11,105 nucleotides of DNA, from positions 1 to 11,105 of the forward strand of contig CAMLKN010000057.1 in assembly GCA_946480655.1 (NCBI GenBank), read 5' to 3'. Shown piece after piece: positions 1-6,348 of this stretch. Under the pieces are notes generated by a model. The model ran no database searches, had not been told where the DNA came from, and saw only the letters and a list, made by a program, of their open reading frames with translations. The position numbers and the translations under genes are program-made. Every line of letters starts with the position of its first letter. Position 1 is the stretch's first letter. Source of the stretch: an uncultured Devosia sp. (GTDB taxonomy: Bacteria; Pseudomonadota; Alphaproteobacteria; Rhizobiales; Devosiaceae).

Positions 1-1061
1 TCGACTGGTACACCAGCTCGGACAGCAACATTCTCGATTTCTGGACCAACACGGTCAAACCGGCCTTCGAAGCCGCCAACCCGGGCATCACGATCAATCT
101 CGTGGACGCTGGTGACGGCGCCGGCATCATCGCCATCGGCGAACGCGCCATGGCCGCCAAGCAGCAGGGTGCCGACCCCCAGGCCGACTTCTTCGAGTCG
201 GGCGATGCCCTCCTGCCATCGGGCGCCATCGAAGCCGGCGTCTATACCAATATCAAGGAAGCGGGGCTGTCCAACTATCCCAAGGTCAACCCGCTGGCCA
301 TCCAGTCCGACTATTCGTTGCCCTATCGCGGTTCGCAGGTGTTGCTGGCCTATGACAGCACCAAGCTGAGCGCTGCCGATGCCCCGAAGAACTGGGACGA
401 CCTGGTCGCCTGGATCAAGGCCAATCCCGGCCAGTTCGTCTACAACCGCCCGGACAAGGGTGGTTCGGGTGGCAATTTCGTGCGCCGCGCCATCCACCAG
501 GCCAATGGCCTCGACCCGTCCATGTTCACTGTGGACAACTATACCGAGGAATTCGGCAACGAGTCGCTGGGCAAGGCGTGGGAAATCCTCAAGGACATCG
601 CCCCGTCCCTCTATGACAATGGCGCCTATTCCTCGGGCAATACCCAGTCCATCCAGCTGCTGGCCCAGGGCGTGGTGACCATGGCTCCGGTCTGGTCCGA
701 CCAGGTGCTGCAGGCCATCGACCAGGGCGTGCTTCCGGCCGAAACCGGCCTCGTGCAGCTCCAGGACCTGGCGCTGGCCGGCGGTTTCACCCGCTCCATC
801 GTCATCGAGAACGGCGTCAACCGCGACGCGGCCCTCAAGCTTGCCGATTTCATCCTGTCCGAAGAAATCCAGAGTGCCATCCTGACCGAACTGGGCGGCT
901 TCCCCGGCGTGTCCTGGGACTATATCTCGGCCGAGCTGCGCGAAAAGTTCGCCGACATCGTCCCGACCACCATTCCCACCTTCCCCGGTGGTGCCTGGGA
1001 TGCGGCCATCAATGATGGCTGGTACCGCAACGTGGCACCCAACGTCGATCGCAACTCGTGA
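1..1061 (+). CDS. ABC transporter periplasmic substrate-binding protein (5'-truncated by window)
   Basis: The reading frame is open from the left edge (first complete codon at base 3) to the TGA at 1059-1061, giving 352 visible residues. The start codon and signal peptide are outside the window. The visible N-terminus begins WYTSSDSN and continues with FEAANPGITI, the usual first strand and helix of type-II periplasmic binding proteins of the Fe3+/aminoethylphosphonate/polyamine superfamily. A Gly/Ser-rich loop (GGSGG, visible residues 153-157) followed by two arginines is a plausible anion site, by inference. There is no adjacent Tyr-Tyr pair, the usual ferric ligand of FbpA-type proteins, so iron is unlikely. 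It should capture ligand in the periplasm and deliver it to the permease pair encoded immediately downstream, whose first gene overlaps this stop by four bases. The family call is solid; the ligand is not identified. Context (GDPD and inositol-phosphatase genes in the same operon) hints at an organophosphate. Confidence 0.9.
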   Translation, partial: DWYTSSDSNILDFWTNTVKPAFEAANPGITINLVDAGDGAGIIAIGERAMAAKQQGADPQADFFESGDALLPSGAIEAGVYTNIKEAGLSNYPKVNPLAIQSDYSLPYRGSQVLLAYDSTKLSAADAPKNWDDLVAWIKANPGQFVYNRPDKGGSGGNFVRRAIHQANGLDPSMFTVDNYTEEFGNESLGKAWEILKDIAPSLYDNGAYSSGNTQSIQLLAQGVVTMAPVWSDQVLQAIDQGVLPAETGLVQLQDLALAGGFTRSIVIENGVNRDAALKLADFILSEEIQSAILTELGGFPGVSWDYISAELREKFADIVPTTIPTFPGGAWDAAINDGWYRNVAPNVDRNS

Positions 1062-1942
1062 CCGACTCTGCTGCAGCGGCACCGCGGCCGCTTATCGAAA
1101 GCAACGACAGCAGGAGGCCATTCGGCCTCCTGCTCGTCGCCATCCCGGTCTTTCTCGTCGGCTGGCTGGTGATCTGGCCGATCATCAACGCCATCGGGCG
1201 CACGCTGTGGCGTCCGGATGCCGACGGCACTGTCGGGTTCAATCTCGACAGCTACGTTTTCTTCTTCTCCGACCAGTACAGCATCAACAACCTGACGGTG
1301 ACGCTGTGGACGACGATGATGTGCGCCATCCTGCTGCTCGTCATCTGCCTTCCCATCGCCCTCTACCTGCGCTTCTCCACTGGCAGGCTGCCCGCCTATG
1401 TGCAGGCGCTGGCCATCTTTCCGATGTTCGTACCCTCGATCATCCTGGCCTATGCCTTCATCCGCGTGCTCGGGCCCAATGGCATGGTCGATATCCTGCT
1501 CAACTCGGTCGGCCTGCCCAAGATCCGCACGCCGTACCTGACGCCCTGGGGGCCGGTGATCGGCCTTGTCTGGGACAATATTCCATTGACCGTGCTGATC
1601 CTGCTCTCGGGCCTCGGGAACGTCGCCAACCAGTCGATCGAGGCGGCGCGCGATGTCGGTGCCAACCGGCTGCAGGTCTTCTGGCACATCATCCTGCCGC
1701 GCATCTCCAATTCGGTTCTGGTGGCCATTTCCTTCGCGGTGCTGGGCATTTTCTCGTCCTTCACCCTGCCTTACCTGCTGGGGCCGGCCTCGCCGGAAAT
1801 GATGGGCCCGTTCATGAACCGCACCTTCCGCGAGGTGAATGACCCGCTCAACGCCATTACCCAGGCGGTCATCACCTTCTGCTTCTGCATCGCCTTCGGG
1901 CTGTTCTACGTGCGCTCGGTCGCGCGCAACCAGGGGAAGTGA
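1058..1942 (+). CDS. ABC transporter permease, first subunit
   Basis: A 294-residue inner-membrane protein with about six hydrophobic helices (roughly residues 23-46, 82-104, 114-138, 165-188, 217-240 and 265-285). The cytoplasmic EAA loop that docks on the ATPase is at 195-214, reading EAARDVGA and ending in LP. It forms half of the translocation pore with the next gene product. The start is GTG at 1058, overlapping the stop of the binding-protein gene as GTGA. No clear Shine-Dalgarno precedes it and the next in-frame Met is at residue 87, inside the second helix, so translation is probably coupled to the upstream gene. Having two separate six-helix permeases resembles the polyamine and aminoethylphosphonate importers and differs from the fused permease of FbpB/AfuB ferric or sugar-phosphate systems. 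Substrate cannot be read from this protein. Confidence 0.93.
   Translation: MTDSAAAAPRPLIESNDSRRPFGLLLVAIPVFLVGWLVIWPIINAIGRTLWRPDADGTVGFNLDSYVFFFSDQYSINNLTVTLWTTMMCAILLLVICLPIALYLRFSTGRLPAYVQALAIFPMFVPSIILAYAFIRVLGPNGMVDILLNSVGLPKIRTPYLTPWGPVIGLVWDNIPLTVLILLSGLGNVANQSIEAARDVGANRLQVFWHIILPRISNSVLVAISFAVLGIFSSFTLPYLLGPASPEMMGPFMNRTFREVNDPLNAITQAVITFCFCIAFGLFYVRSVARNQGK
1932..1939 (+). promoter_or_regulatory. Shine-Dalgarno for second permease
   Basis: The sequence AGGGGAAG ends four bases before the ATG at 1944 and sits inside the last codons of the first permease. It supports the start at 1944 over upstream in-frame candidates. Confidence 0.7.
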
Positions 1943-1943
1943 C

Positions 1944-2798
1944 ATGGAACGCGTCGCGCCCATCACTGCCGCCCCGGCATTGGCCGTTCCCTCGCGTCCG
2001 CCTGTGGACTGGACCGGCATCCTCTTTGCCATCGCGTTATCGGCCGCCGTCATCGTGCCGCTTCTGGTGGTGGGGGTCTGGGCCTTCACCGAAGTCTGGC
2101 GCTATCCCAATGTCATCCCGCAGCAATTCGGCCTCCGGTTCTGGAACCAGACGCTGACGCGGCCGGACGTGTGGGCGGCGCTGACGCTCAGCCTGCAGCT
2201 GTCCACCGTGGTGACGCTGCTCTCGGCGGTCATCTGCCTGCCGGCGGCCTATGCCTTCGCCCGCCTCAACTTCCCCGGCCGCAATATCCTGTTCTTCTCG
2301 TTCCTGGCCGGACACGCCTTTCCCAAGTTCGGGCTGCTGATCGCCATTGCGGCGATCTTCCTGCAACTCAACCTCATCGGCACGTTCTGGGGCGTGGTGC
2401 TGATCCAGCTCGTGGGCACGCTGCTGTTCATGATCTGGATTCCCGTGGCCGCCTTCCAGTCAGTGGACCGACGCATGGAAGAGGCGGCGCGGGACGTGGG
2501 GGCTGGGCCACTGCGGGTCTTCTGGTCGATCACCCTGCCGCAGGCCGGGCCGACCATCGCGGCCGCGCTGCTCCTGAGCTTCGTGGGCACATTCTACGAG
2601 ACCGAGGGCGCCTGGCTGATCGGCGCGCCCGGCATCCGCACCATGCCGGTGCTGATGATCTCCTTCATCAACAACCAGATGGTCATCCAGTATGGCGCCG
2701 TGCTCTCGGTCATGCTGTGGGTGCCGTCCTTCATCGCACTCATGTTCGCCCGCCGTGTCATCGGTGGCGGCGCCTTCGCCCGCGGCTTTGGCGGCTAG
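1944..2798 (+). CDS. ABC transporter permease, second subunit
   Basis: A 284-residue inner-membrane permease, the partner of the upstream subunit. Helices lie at about residues 24-47, 80-104, 114-138, 145-168, 201-223 and 250-273. The EAA loop at 179-199 reads EEAARDVGAG and ends in LP, the ATPase docking site. The frame is open upstream to 1839, but the ATG at 1944 is the likely start. It lies one base after the stop of the previous gene, has a strong Shine-Dalgarno at 1932-1939, and gives a short N-terminal tail before the first helix, as usual in the family. It ends in TAG at 2796-2798. The gene sits between the first permease and the ATPase, so the import complex is SBP plus heterodimeric permease plus ATPase dimer. 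No defects are seen. Confidence 0.93.
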   Translation: MERVAPITAAPALAVPSRPPVDWTGILFAIALSAAVIVPLLVVGVWAFTEVWRYPNVIPQQFGLRFWNQTLTRPDVWAALTLSLQLSTVVTLLSAVICLPAAYAFARLNFPGRNILFFSFLAGHAFPKFGLLIAIAAIFLQLNLIGTFWGVVLIQLVGTLLFMIWIPVAAFQSVDRRMEEAARDVGAGPLRVFWSITLPQAGPTIAAALLLSFVGTFYETEGAWLIGAPGIRTMPVLMISFINNQMVIQYGAVLSVMLWVPSFIALMFARRVIGGGAFARGFGG

Positions 2799-2807
2799 GG
2801 ATAGATA

Positions 2808-3842
2808 ATGTCAGTTCTCAAGATCACCGAAGTTTCCAAGATCTTCGCCGGCCCGACGGTTGCGGTGGACAAGTTCTCCCTCGAGGTCGCCGACGGGGAA
2901 CTGGTGTGCCTGCTGGGCCCCTCGGGCTCGGGCAAATCCACCCTGCTGCGCATGGTGGGCGGCTTCGAGCGGCCCACCTCCGGCCAGATCACCATCGATG
3001 GCGAGGAGGTGACCCACCTGCCACCGGAGAAGCGCCCGACCGGCATGGTGTTCCAGAGTCACGCCCTGTGGACCCACATGGACGTGTTCAAGAACCTCGC
3101 CTTCGGCCTGAAGCTGCGCAAGCTGCCGGCCGCCGAGATCAGGGACAAGGTCGAGGCCGTGCTCGAGCTGGTGGGCCTTGCCGGCTATGGCAAGCGCGGC
3201 GTCAACCAGCTCTCGGGCGGGCAGCAGCAGCGCGTGGCGCTGGCGCGCTCGCTGGTGCTGGAGCCAAAAATCCTTTTGCTGGACGAACCCTTTGCCAGCC
3301 TCGACCAGCACCTGCGCGAGCGGCTGCGCGAGGAAGTGCGCGACATCCAGCAGCGATTGAAGATCACGACGCTCTTCGTCACCCACGGGCAGGACGAGGC
3401 GCTGGCCATGGCTGATCGGATCGTCGTCATGCGGGACGGCAAGACCGAGCAGGTCGACCGGCCAGACATCATCTACCGCGAACCGAAGACCCCGTTTGTC
3501 GCCGGCTTCATCGGCACGATGAACCTGGTGGAGGGCGCGGTCAGCAATGGCCGGTTCGAGCGCGCTGGTTTTACCGTGGACATGCCCATCGCCGATGGAC
3601 CGGCAATCCTCGCGGTGCGGCCGGAGGCACTGGACTTGGTGGCTTCCGAGCCTGGCACGGCCCGGGTGCATCGGGTCACCGACTACGGCACGCATGGGCT
3701 GGTTGACCTGGATTTGCCCGACGGCACGAGGCTCAAGTCCATGGTCGCCCATCCGGACCTGTTCAGCGCCGGGCAGGGCGTCGATCTCAGGCCGCAGGCG
3801 GTCTCGGCCTATCGCGACAACAAGCGCGCCTATCGGAGCTGA
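2808..3842 (+). CDS. ABC transporter ATP-binding protein with TOBE-type C-terminal domain
   Basis: A 344-residue cytoplasmic ATPase that powers the importer. All nucleotide-binding motifs are intact: Walker A GPSGSGKST at 37-45, Q-loop Gln83, signature LSGGQ at 135-139, Walker B ILLLDE at 155-160, D-loop ASLD at 163-166 and switch His193. After about residue 235 comes a C-terminal extension with the AVRPE motif at 269-273, typical of the TOBE regulatory domain of the CUT/MOI importers (MalK, PotA, FbpC, PhnT). The length (about 340-370 in these families) is normal. The ATG at 2808 is preceded by AGGG at 2797-2800, which overlaps the stop of the second permease. The next gene starts one base after this stop. 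It is named by family only, since PotA/FbpC/PhnT-like ATPases do not reveal substrate. Confidence 0.95.
   Translation: MSVLKITEVSKIFAGPTVAVDKFSLEVADGELVCLLGPSGSGKSTLLRMVGGFERPTSGQITIDGEEVTHLPPEKRPTGMVFQSHALWTHMDVFKNLAFGLKLRKLPAAEIRDKVEAVLELVGLAGYGKRGVNQLSGGQQQRVALARSLVLEPKILLLDEPFASLDQHLRERLREEVRDIQQRLKITTLFVTHGQDEALAMADRIVVMRDGKTEQVDRPDIIYREPKTPFVAGFIGTMNLVEGAVSNGRFERAGFTVDMPIADGPAILAVRPEALDLVASEPGTARVHRVTDYGTHGLVDLDLPDGTRLKSMVAHPDLFSAGQGVDLRPQAVSAYRDNKRAYRS
3835..3838 (+). promoter_or_regulatory. Shine-Dalgarno for GDPD-like gene
   Basis: GGAG lies five bases before the ATG at 3844, inside the end of the ATPase gene. It fixes the start of the GDPD-like protein against longer in-frame alternatives that would run through the ATPase coding region. 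Confidence 0.6.
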
Positions 3843-3843
3843 C

Positions 3844-4680
3844 ATGGCGGACCCGCTCCATATCGACCGGAACGGCCACCGGACCTGGCTCAAATGGCAC
3901 CGCGCGCGTCGCAGGGCCAGTGACCCGGTTTTCACCGGCGCGCGCATTCTCGAAGGGATGCGGCTCGGCGCCAGCGTCGAGGTGGACCTCGTGGTCCATG
4001 GTGATCACGGCTGTGCGGTTCTGCACAATTTTGAGCTCGACGAGGAGACCACCGGCACCGGCCTCGTGCGGGAGGCGTCGGCCGAGACAATCCGGACGCT
4101 GAACCTGCGGGACAATCGCGGCGCCGTGCTGCCGGACAAGGTGATGCTGCTGGAAGACCTGTGTGCCCTTCTGGTTCAGGATGCACCGGCCCCGGGCGCG
4201 CTCCTGCAGCTCGACTTCAAGGAAGAGCTGGCCGCGCTGGATGACAAGACCATGGCCAGCTTTGCGGCCAGCGTCACGCCGATCGCCGATGCTCTCATTC
4301 TCTCGGGGGGAGATCTGGGGGCCATCAACGCACTCGCCGAGGCCGCGCCTGCCATCCGGACCGGCTATGACCCCTGCTATGGTGACTCCCTCGCCCGGCT
4401 CAAGGCCAGCGGTGACTTCAGGACCTTCATCAATGAGGCCCTGGCCGCGGCGCCGAATGCGGCGATGATCTACCTCTCCCATGAGATTGTCCTGGCAGCC
4501 CAGGACGACGGACTGGATATCGTTGCGCCCGTGCAGGCTGCGGGCAAGCGTGTCGATGCGTGGACCATTCGCGAGGTGACGCCCGCGACCTTGGGCCAAG
4601 TCGAACGCCTTCTCGACCTCAAGGTCGACCAGATTACAACCGACGACCCGGAGGGGCTCTACGCGGCCCTCGCATCATGA
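3844..4680 (+). CDS. divergent glycerophosphodiester phosphodiesterase (GDPD)-like protein
   Basis: A 278-residue soluble protein without signal peptide or membrane helix, so cytoplasmic. Spacing of acidic and His residues matches the GDPD TIM-barrel: His19-Arg20, Glu46-x-Asp48, His61 (in VLHN) and LDFK at 123-126. From memory of characterised GDPDs, the two catalytic His and the E-x-D metal pair occur at the same spacing (27 residues from the first His to Glu, 15 more to the second His). Deviations are clear: the usual HRG is HRA followed by three Arg, the PENT motif after it is absent, and the third metal ligand, normally Glu in an EIK motif, is Asp124. Family members hydrolyse glycerophosphodiesters to an alcohol and glycerol phosphate. 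Substrate and even activity are unproven here. The ATG at 3844, one base after the ATPase stop and with GGAG at 3835-3838, is preferred to the longer open frame from 3547. Confidence 0.75.
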   Translation: MADPLHIDRNGHRTWLKWHRARRRASDPVFTGARILEGMRLGASVEVDLVVHGDHGCAVLHNFELDEETTGTGLVREASAETIRTLNLRDNRGAVLPDKVMLLEDLCALLVQDAPAPGALLQLDFKEELAALDDKTMASFAASVTPIADALILSGGDLGAINALAEAAPAIRTGYDPCYGDSLARLKASGDFRTFINEALAAAPNAAMIYLSHEIVLAAQDDGLDIVAPVQAAGKRVDAWTIREVTPATLGQVERLLDLKVDQITTDDPEGLYAALAS

Positions 4681-5492
4681 GCTCAAATTACGACGCCATA
4701 CTCGACAAAATGGTCGCTGCCGCCCGGGAGGCCGGGGTACTGACCCAGGCCCATTTCAAGCGGTTTCGCGATCTCGAAATCGGGGTAAAGGGGCCGGGTG
4801 ACTTCGTTTCCGACGCTGATCGGGAGTCCGAGCAACTGATCCGCAAGCGCCTCTTCGAGATCGACCCGACCTGGAGCCTGACCGGCGAGGAGTTTGCTCC
4901 GGTCGATGGTTCGGACCCGGAGCATCGCTGGCTGGTGGACCCGATCGACGGCACGACGAATTTCCTCAACGGCCAGCACTACACGATCACCATTGCCCTG
5001 CGGCGCGGTAATGAAACGGTGTGCGGCCTCGTCTACGACCCGGTGGCCGACGAGATGTTCACGGCCGTGAAGGGCGCTGGCGCTTTCCTCAACGGCGAGA
5101 GGCTCTCGGTCAGCCGGTCGACCGACGTGGCCATGATGTGCGTGGGCACGGGCCTGCCCACACCGAACCTCAGTCTCCATCCAGGTGCCTATGCGCGGCT
5201 CGATGCCATCCGCGCGCCGATCGGGGCGGTGCGGATCGTCGGCAGCGCCGCCAATAGCTGCGCCTGGGTCGCCTGCGGGCGGCTGACCGGTTATTTCGAG
5301 GAAACCGGTTTCGTTGATACGGCCGCAGGCATCCTGCTGGTCGAGGAAGCGGGCGGTATCGTCACCGACTGGTGGGGAAGAGGCCCGGAGGTTTTCGAGC
5401 GCACCGGCTGCCTGATCGTGGCCAATGCAGCAACCCACGCCTATCTGCTGGAGCACCTCAAGGCGGTGCCCCCCAAGAATCCCAAGGCGTAA
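4677..5492 (+). CDS. inositol monophosphatase-family phosphatase
   Basis: A 271-residue cytoplasmic Mg-dependent phosphatase of the IMPase/FBPase superfamily. Visible motifs: GEE at 70-72 (metal ligand Glu), WLVDPIDGTTNF at 85-96 (Asp88 and Asp91 as metal ligands, and the catalytic Thr region), and the C-terminal motif with Asp214 followed by TAAG and EEAGG. The C-terminal motif is unusual: family members normally have Trp before this Asp (WDxAAG), whereas here it is Val213. The loop from Glu208 to Asp214 is also one residue shorter than in SuhB-type enzymes, which may alter the sugar pocket. Candidate substrates are inositol-1-phosphate or a related polyol phosphate; histidinol phosphate or other phosphate monoesters are alternatives. 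The ATG at 4677 overlaps the stop of the GDPD-like gene as ATGA and gives a normal family N-terminus. It is the last gene of the transport operon, and its stop lies 9 bases from the convergent SDR gene. Confidence 0.88.
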   Translation: MSSNYDAILDKMVAAAREAGVLTQAHFKRFRDLEIGVKGPGDFVSDADRESEQLIRKRLFEIDPTWSLTGEEFAPVDGSDPEHRWLVDPIDGTTNFLNGQHYTITIALRRGNETVCGLVYDPVADEMFTAVKGAGAFLNGERLSVSRSTDVAMMCVGTGLPTPNLSLHPGAYARLDAIRAPIGAVRIVGSAANSCAWVACGRLTGYFEETGFVDTAAGILLVEEAGGIVTDWWGRGPEVFERTGCLIVANAATHAYLLEHLKAVPPKNPKA

Positions 5493-5501
5493 GCAAGGGT
5501 A

Positions 5502-5519
5502 TCAGGGCATCAGCATGCC
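5502..5519 (-). other. tight convergent gene ends without a visible terminator
   Basis: The stops of the phosphatase (5490-5492) and the SDR (5502-5504) are separated by nine bases. A small hairpin, GGCAT/ATGCC with a four-base loop (5506-5519), overlaps the SDR end but has no T-run on either strand. I therefore do not call an intrinsic terminator. Termination of both operons may be Rho-dependent or lie within the opposing coding region. Confidence 0.3.
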
Positions 5520-6278
5520 GCCATTGACCTCGATGGTCTGGCCGATGATGTAGCCGGAAAGGCTCGCACAGGCGAGGAAGAGGTAGGCGCCAACGCAATC
5601 CTCGGCCACCCCGAGACGGCCTTGCGGGATGGTCGCCAGCTGTGCCTTGAGCTGAGCCTCGGTGGAATAGCGCTCGTGGAAGGGCGTCTCGATGACGCCC
5701 GGCGCGACTGCATTGACGCGGATGCCAGATGAGATGAATTCCTTGGCCATGCCGCGCGTCACGTTGGACACGAAGGCCTTCGACGAGCCGTAAAGACCTG
5801 CGCCGCCGCTGGCGCCGTTGCGGGCGGCAACCGAGGTCGTGTTGATGATGAAGCCGCCACCGGCCGCCTTCATATGCGCAAAGGCGGCGCGGCTGGCGGC
5901 GATGACCGAGCGGCCATTGAGGTCCATGACTGCGTCATAGTGGGCGTCGGTCATTTCGGCATAGGGCAGGCGGGCCACCATGCCCCCGGCATTGTTGATG
6001 AGCCCATCGAGGCGCCCGAAGGCCGCTGCGGTTTCCTCGACGGCGCCGGCAATGGCGCCCGACTTGGACGCATCGGCGCGCACCAGATGGGCCTTGCCCC
6101 CGGCAGCGACCACGGCGTCGGCAACGGTCTTGGCCGCGTCGGCACTGGAATTGTAGTGCACGCCCACCATGGCGCCCTGCGCTCCGAAAGCCTTGGCGAG
6201 CGCTGCGCCGATCCCGGTGGAGGCGCCGGTGATGAGGACGGCCTTGCCGTTGAGTTCGGGGAGGGTGAGGACTGCCAT
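5502..6278 (-). CDS. short-chain dehydrogenase/reductase (SDR), classical type
   Basis: A 258-residue Rossmann-fold oxidoreductase. It has the cofactor motif TGASTGIG at 17-24, NNAG at 95-98, and the catalytic tetrad Asn121, Ser149, Tyr163 and Lys167 (YGSSK). The residues after the second strand (HYNSS at 41-45) lack the acidic residue typical of NAD-preferring enzymes, so NADP(H) is likely, by inference. The C-terminus has the common IEVNGGM pattern. The length of about 250 is standard, and overall it resembles FabG/glucose-dehydrogenase-like SDRs, whose substrate cannot be told from sequence. The open frame extends 15 codons upstream, but the ATG at 6276-6278 has a textbook Shine-Dalgarno (AGGAG, complement of 6285-6289) and a normal N-terminus. 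It lies downstream of cobM on the same strand, 70 bases after the cobM stop, and converges with the phosphatase gene. Nothing links it to cobalamin synthesis. Confidence 0.92.
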   Translation of the reverse strand: MAVLTLPELNGKAVLITGASTGIGAALAKAFGAQGAMVGVHYNSSADAAKTVADAVVAAGGKAHLVRADASKSGAIAGAVEETAAAFGRLDGLINNAGGMVARLPYAEMTDAHYDAVMDLNGRSVIAASRAAFAHMKAAGGGFIINTTSVAARNGASGGAGLYGSSKAFVSNVTRGMAKEFISSGIRVNAVAPGVIETPFHERYSTEAQLKAQLATIPQGRLGVAEDCVGAYLFLACASLSGYIIGQTIEVNGGMLMP

Positions 6279-6284
6279 GGGGTT

Positions 6285-6289
6285 CTCCT
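6285..6289 (-). promoter_or_regulatory. Shine-Dalgarno for SDR gene
   Basis: AGGAG on the minus strand sits six bases before the ATG at 6278. It is the strongest ribosome binding site in the window and decides the SDR start over the upstream in-frame ATG at 6323. Confidence 0.8.
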
Positions 6290-6296
6290 GGACACA

Positions 6297-6328
6297 CGGT
6301 TTTGTCACGTTTCCGAACCGCAAAACCG
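6297..6328. repeat. perfect 8-bp inverted repeat, pair 1
   Basis: CGGTTTTG at 6297-6304 is the exact reverse complement of CAAAACCG at 6321-6328, with a 16-base spacer. It lies in the intergenic region between cobM and the SDR and interleaves with pair 2. It may be an operator or an RNA stem in the SDR leader. No T-run follows, so it is not a standard terminator. Confidence 0.6.
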
Positions 6329-6346
6329 CCCCTTGTGCCGGAAACG
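6308..6346. repeat. perfect 8-bp inverted repeat, pair 2
   Basis: CGTTTCCG at 6308-6315 is the exact reverse complement of CGGAAACG at 6339-6346, with a 23-base spacer that contains the right arm of pair 1. The right arm ends three bases outside the cobM stop codon, so both arms are non-coding. The two pairs are arranged A-B-A'-B', the topology of a pseudoknot or of alternative hairpins. Confidence 0.6.
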
Positions 6347-6348
6347 CG

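Noticed and set aside
1..1061. Calling the transporter a ferric or spermidine/putrescine importer
   Set aside because: Only superfamily similarity supports this. The tyrosine pair for iron is absent and the operon partners are phosphate-ester enzymes, so no substrate name or gene symbol is given.
920..2089. Long minus-strand open frame (389 codons) opposite the SBP and first permease
   Set aside because: Its translation is low-complexity, rich in Arg, Asp, Gln and Gly with no fold-like pattern. It lies antisense to clearly conserved permease coding sequence, and high GC produces such frames by chance.
2171..3415. Plus-strand open frame (414 codons) spanning the second permease and ATPase in another frame
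   Set aside because: It overlaps two well-supported genes in a different frame and its translation has no recognisable domain.
2811..3947. Minus-strand open frame (378 codons) opposite the ATPase
   Set aside because: It is antisense to an intact ABC ATPase with every motif present, and the composition is that of a GC-rich shadow frame.
5453..5470. Hairpin GCACC/GGTGC near the end of the phosphatase gene, considered as a terminator
   Set aside because: It has only five base pairs, lies inside coding sequence before the stop, and has no T-run after it.
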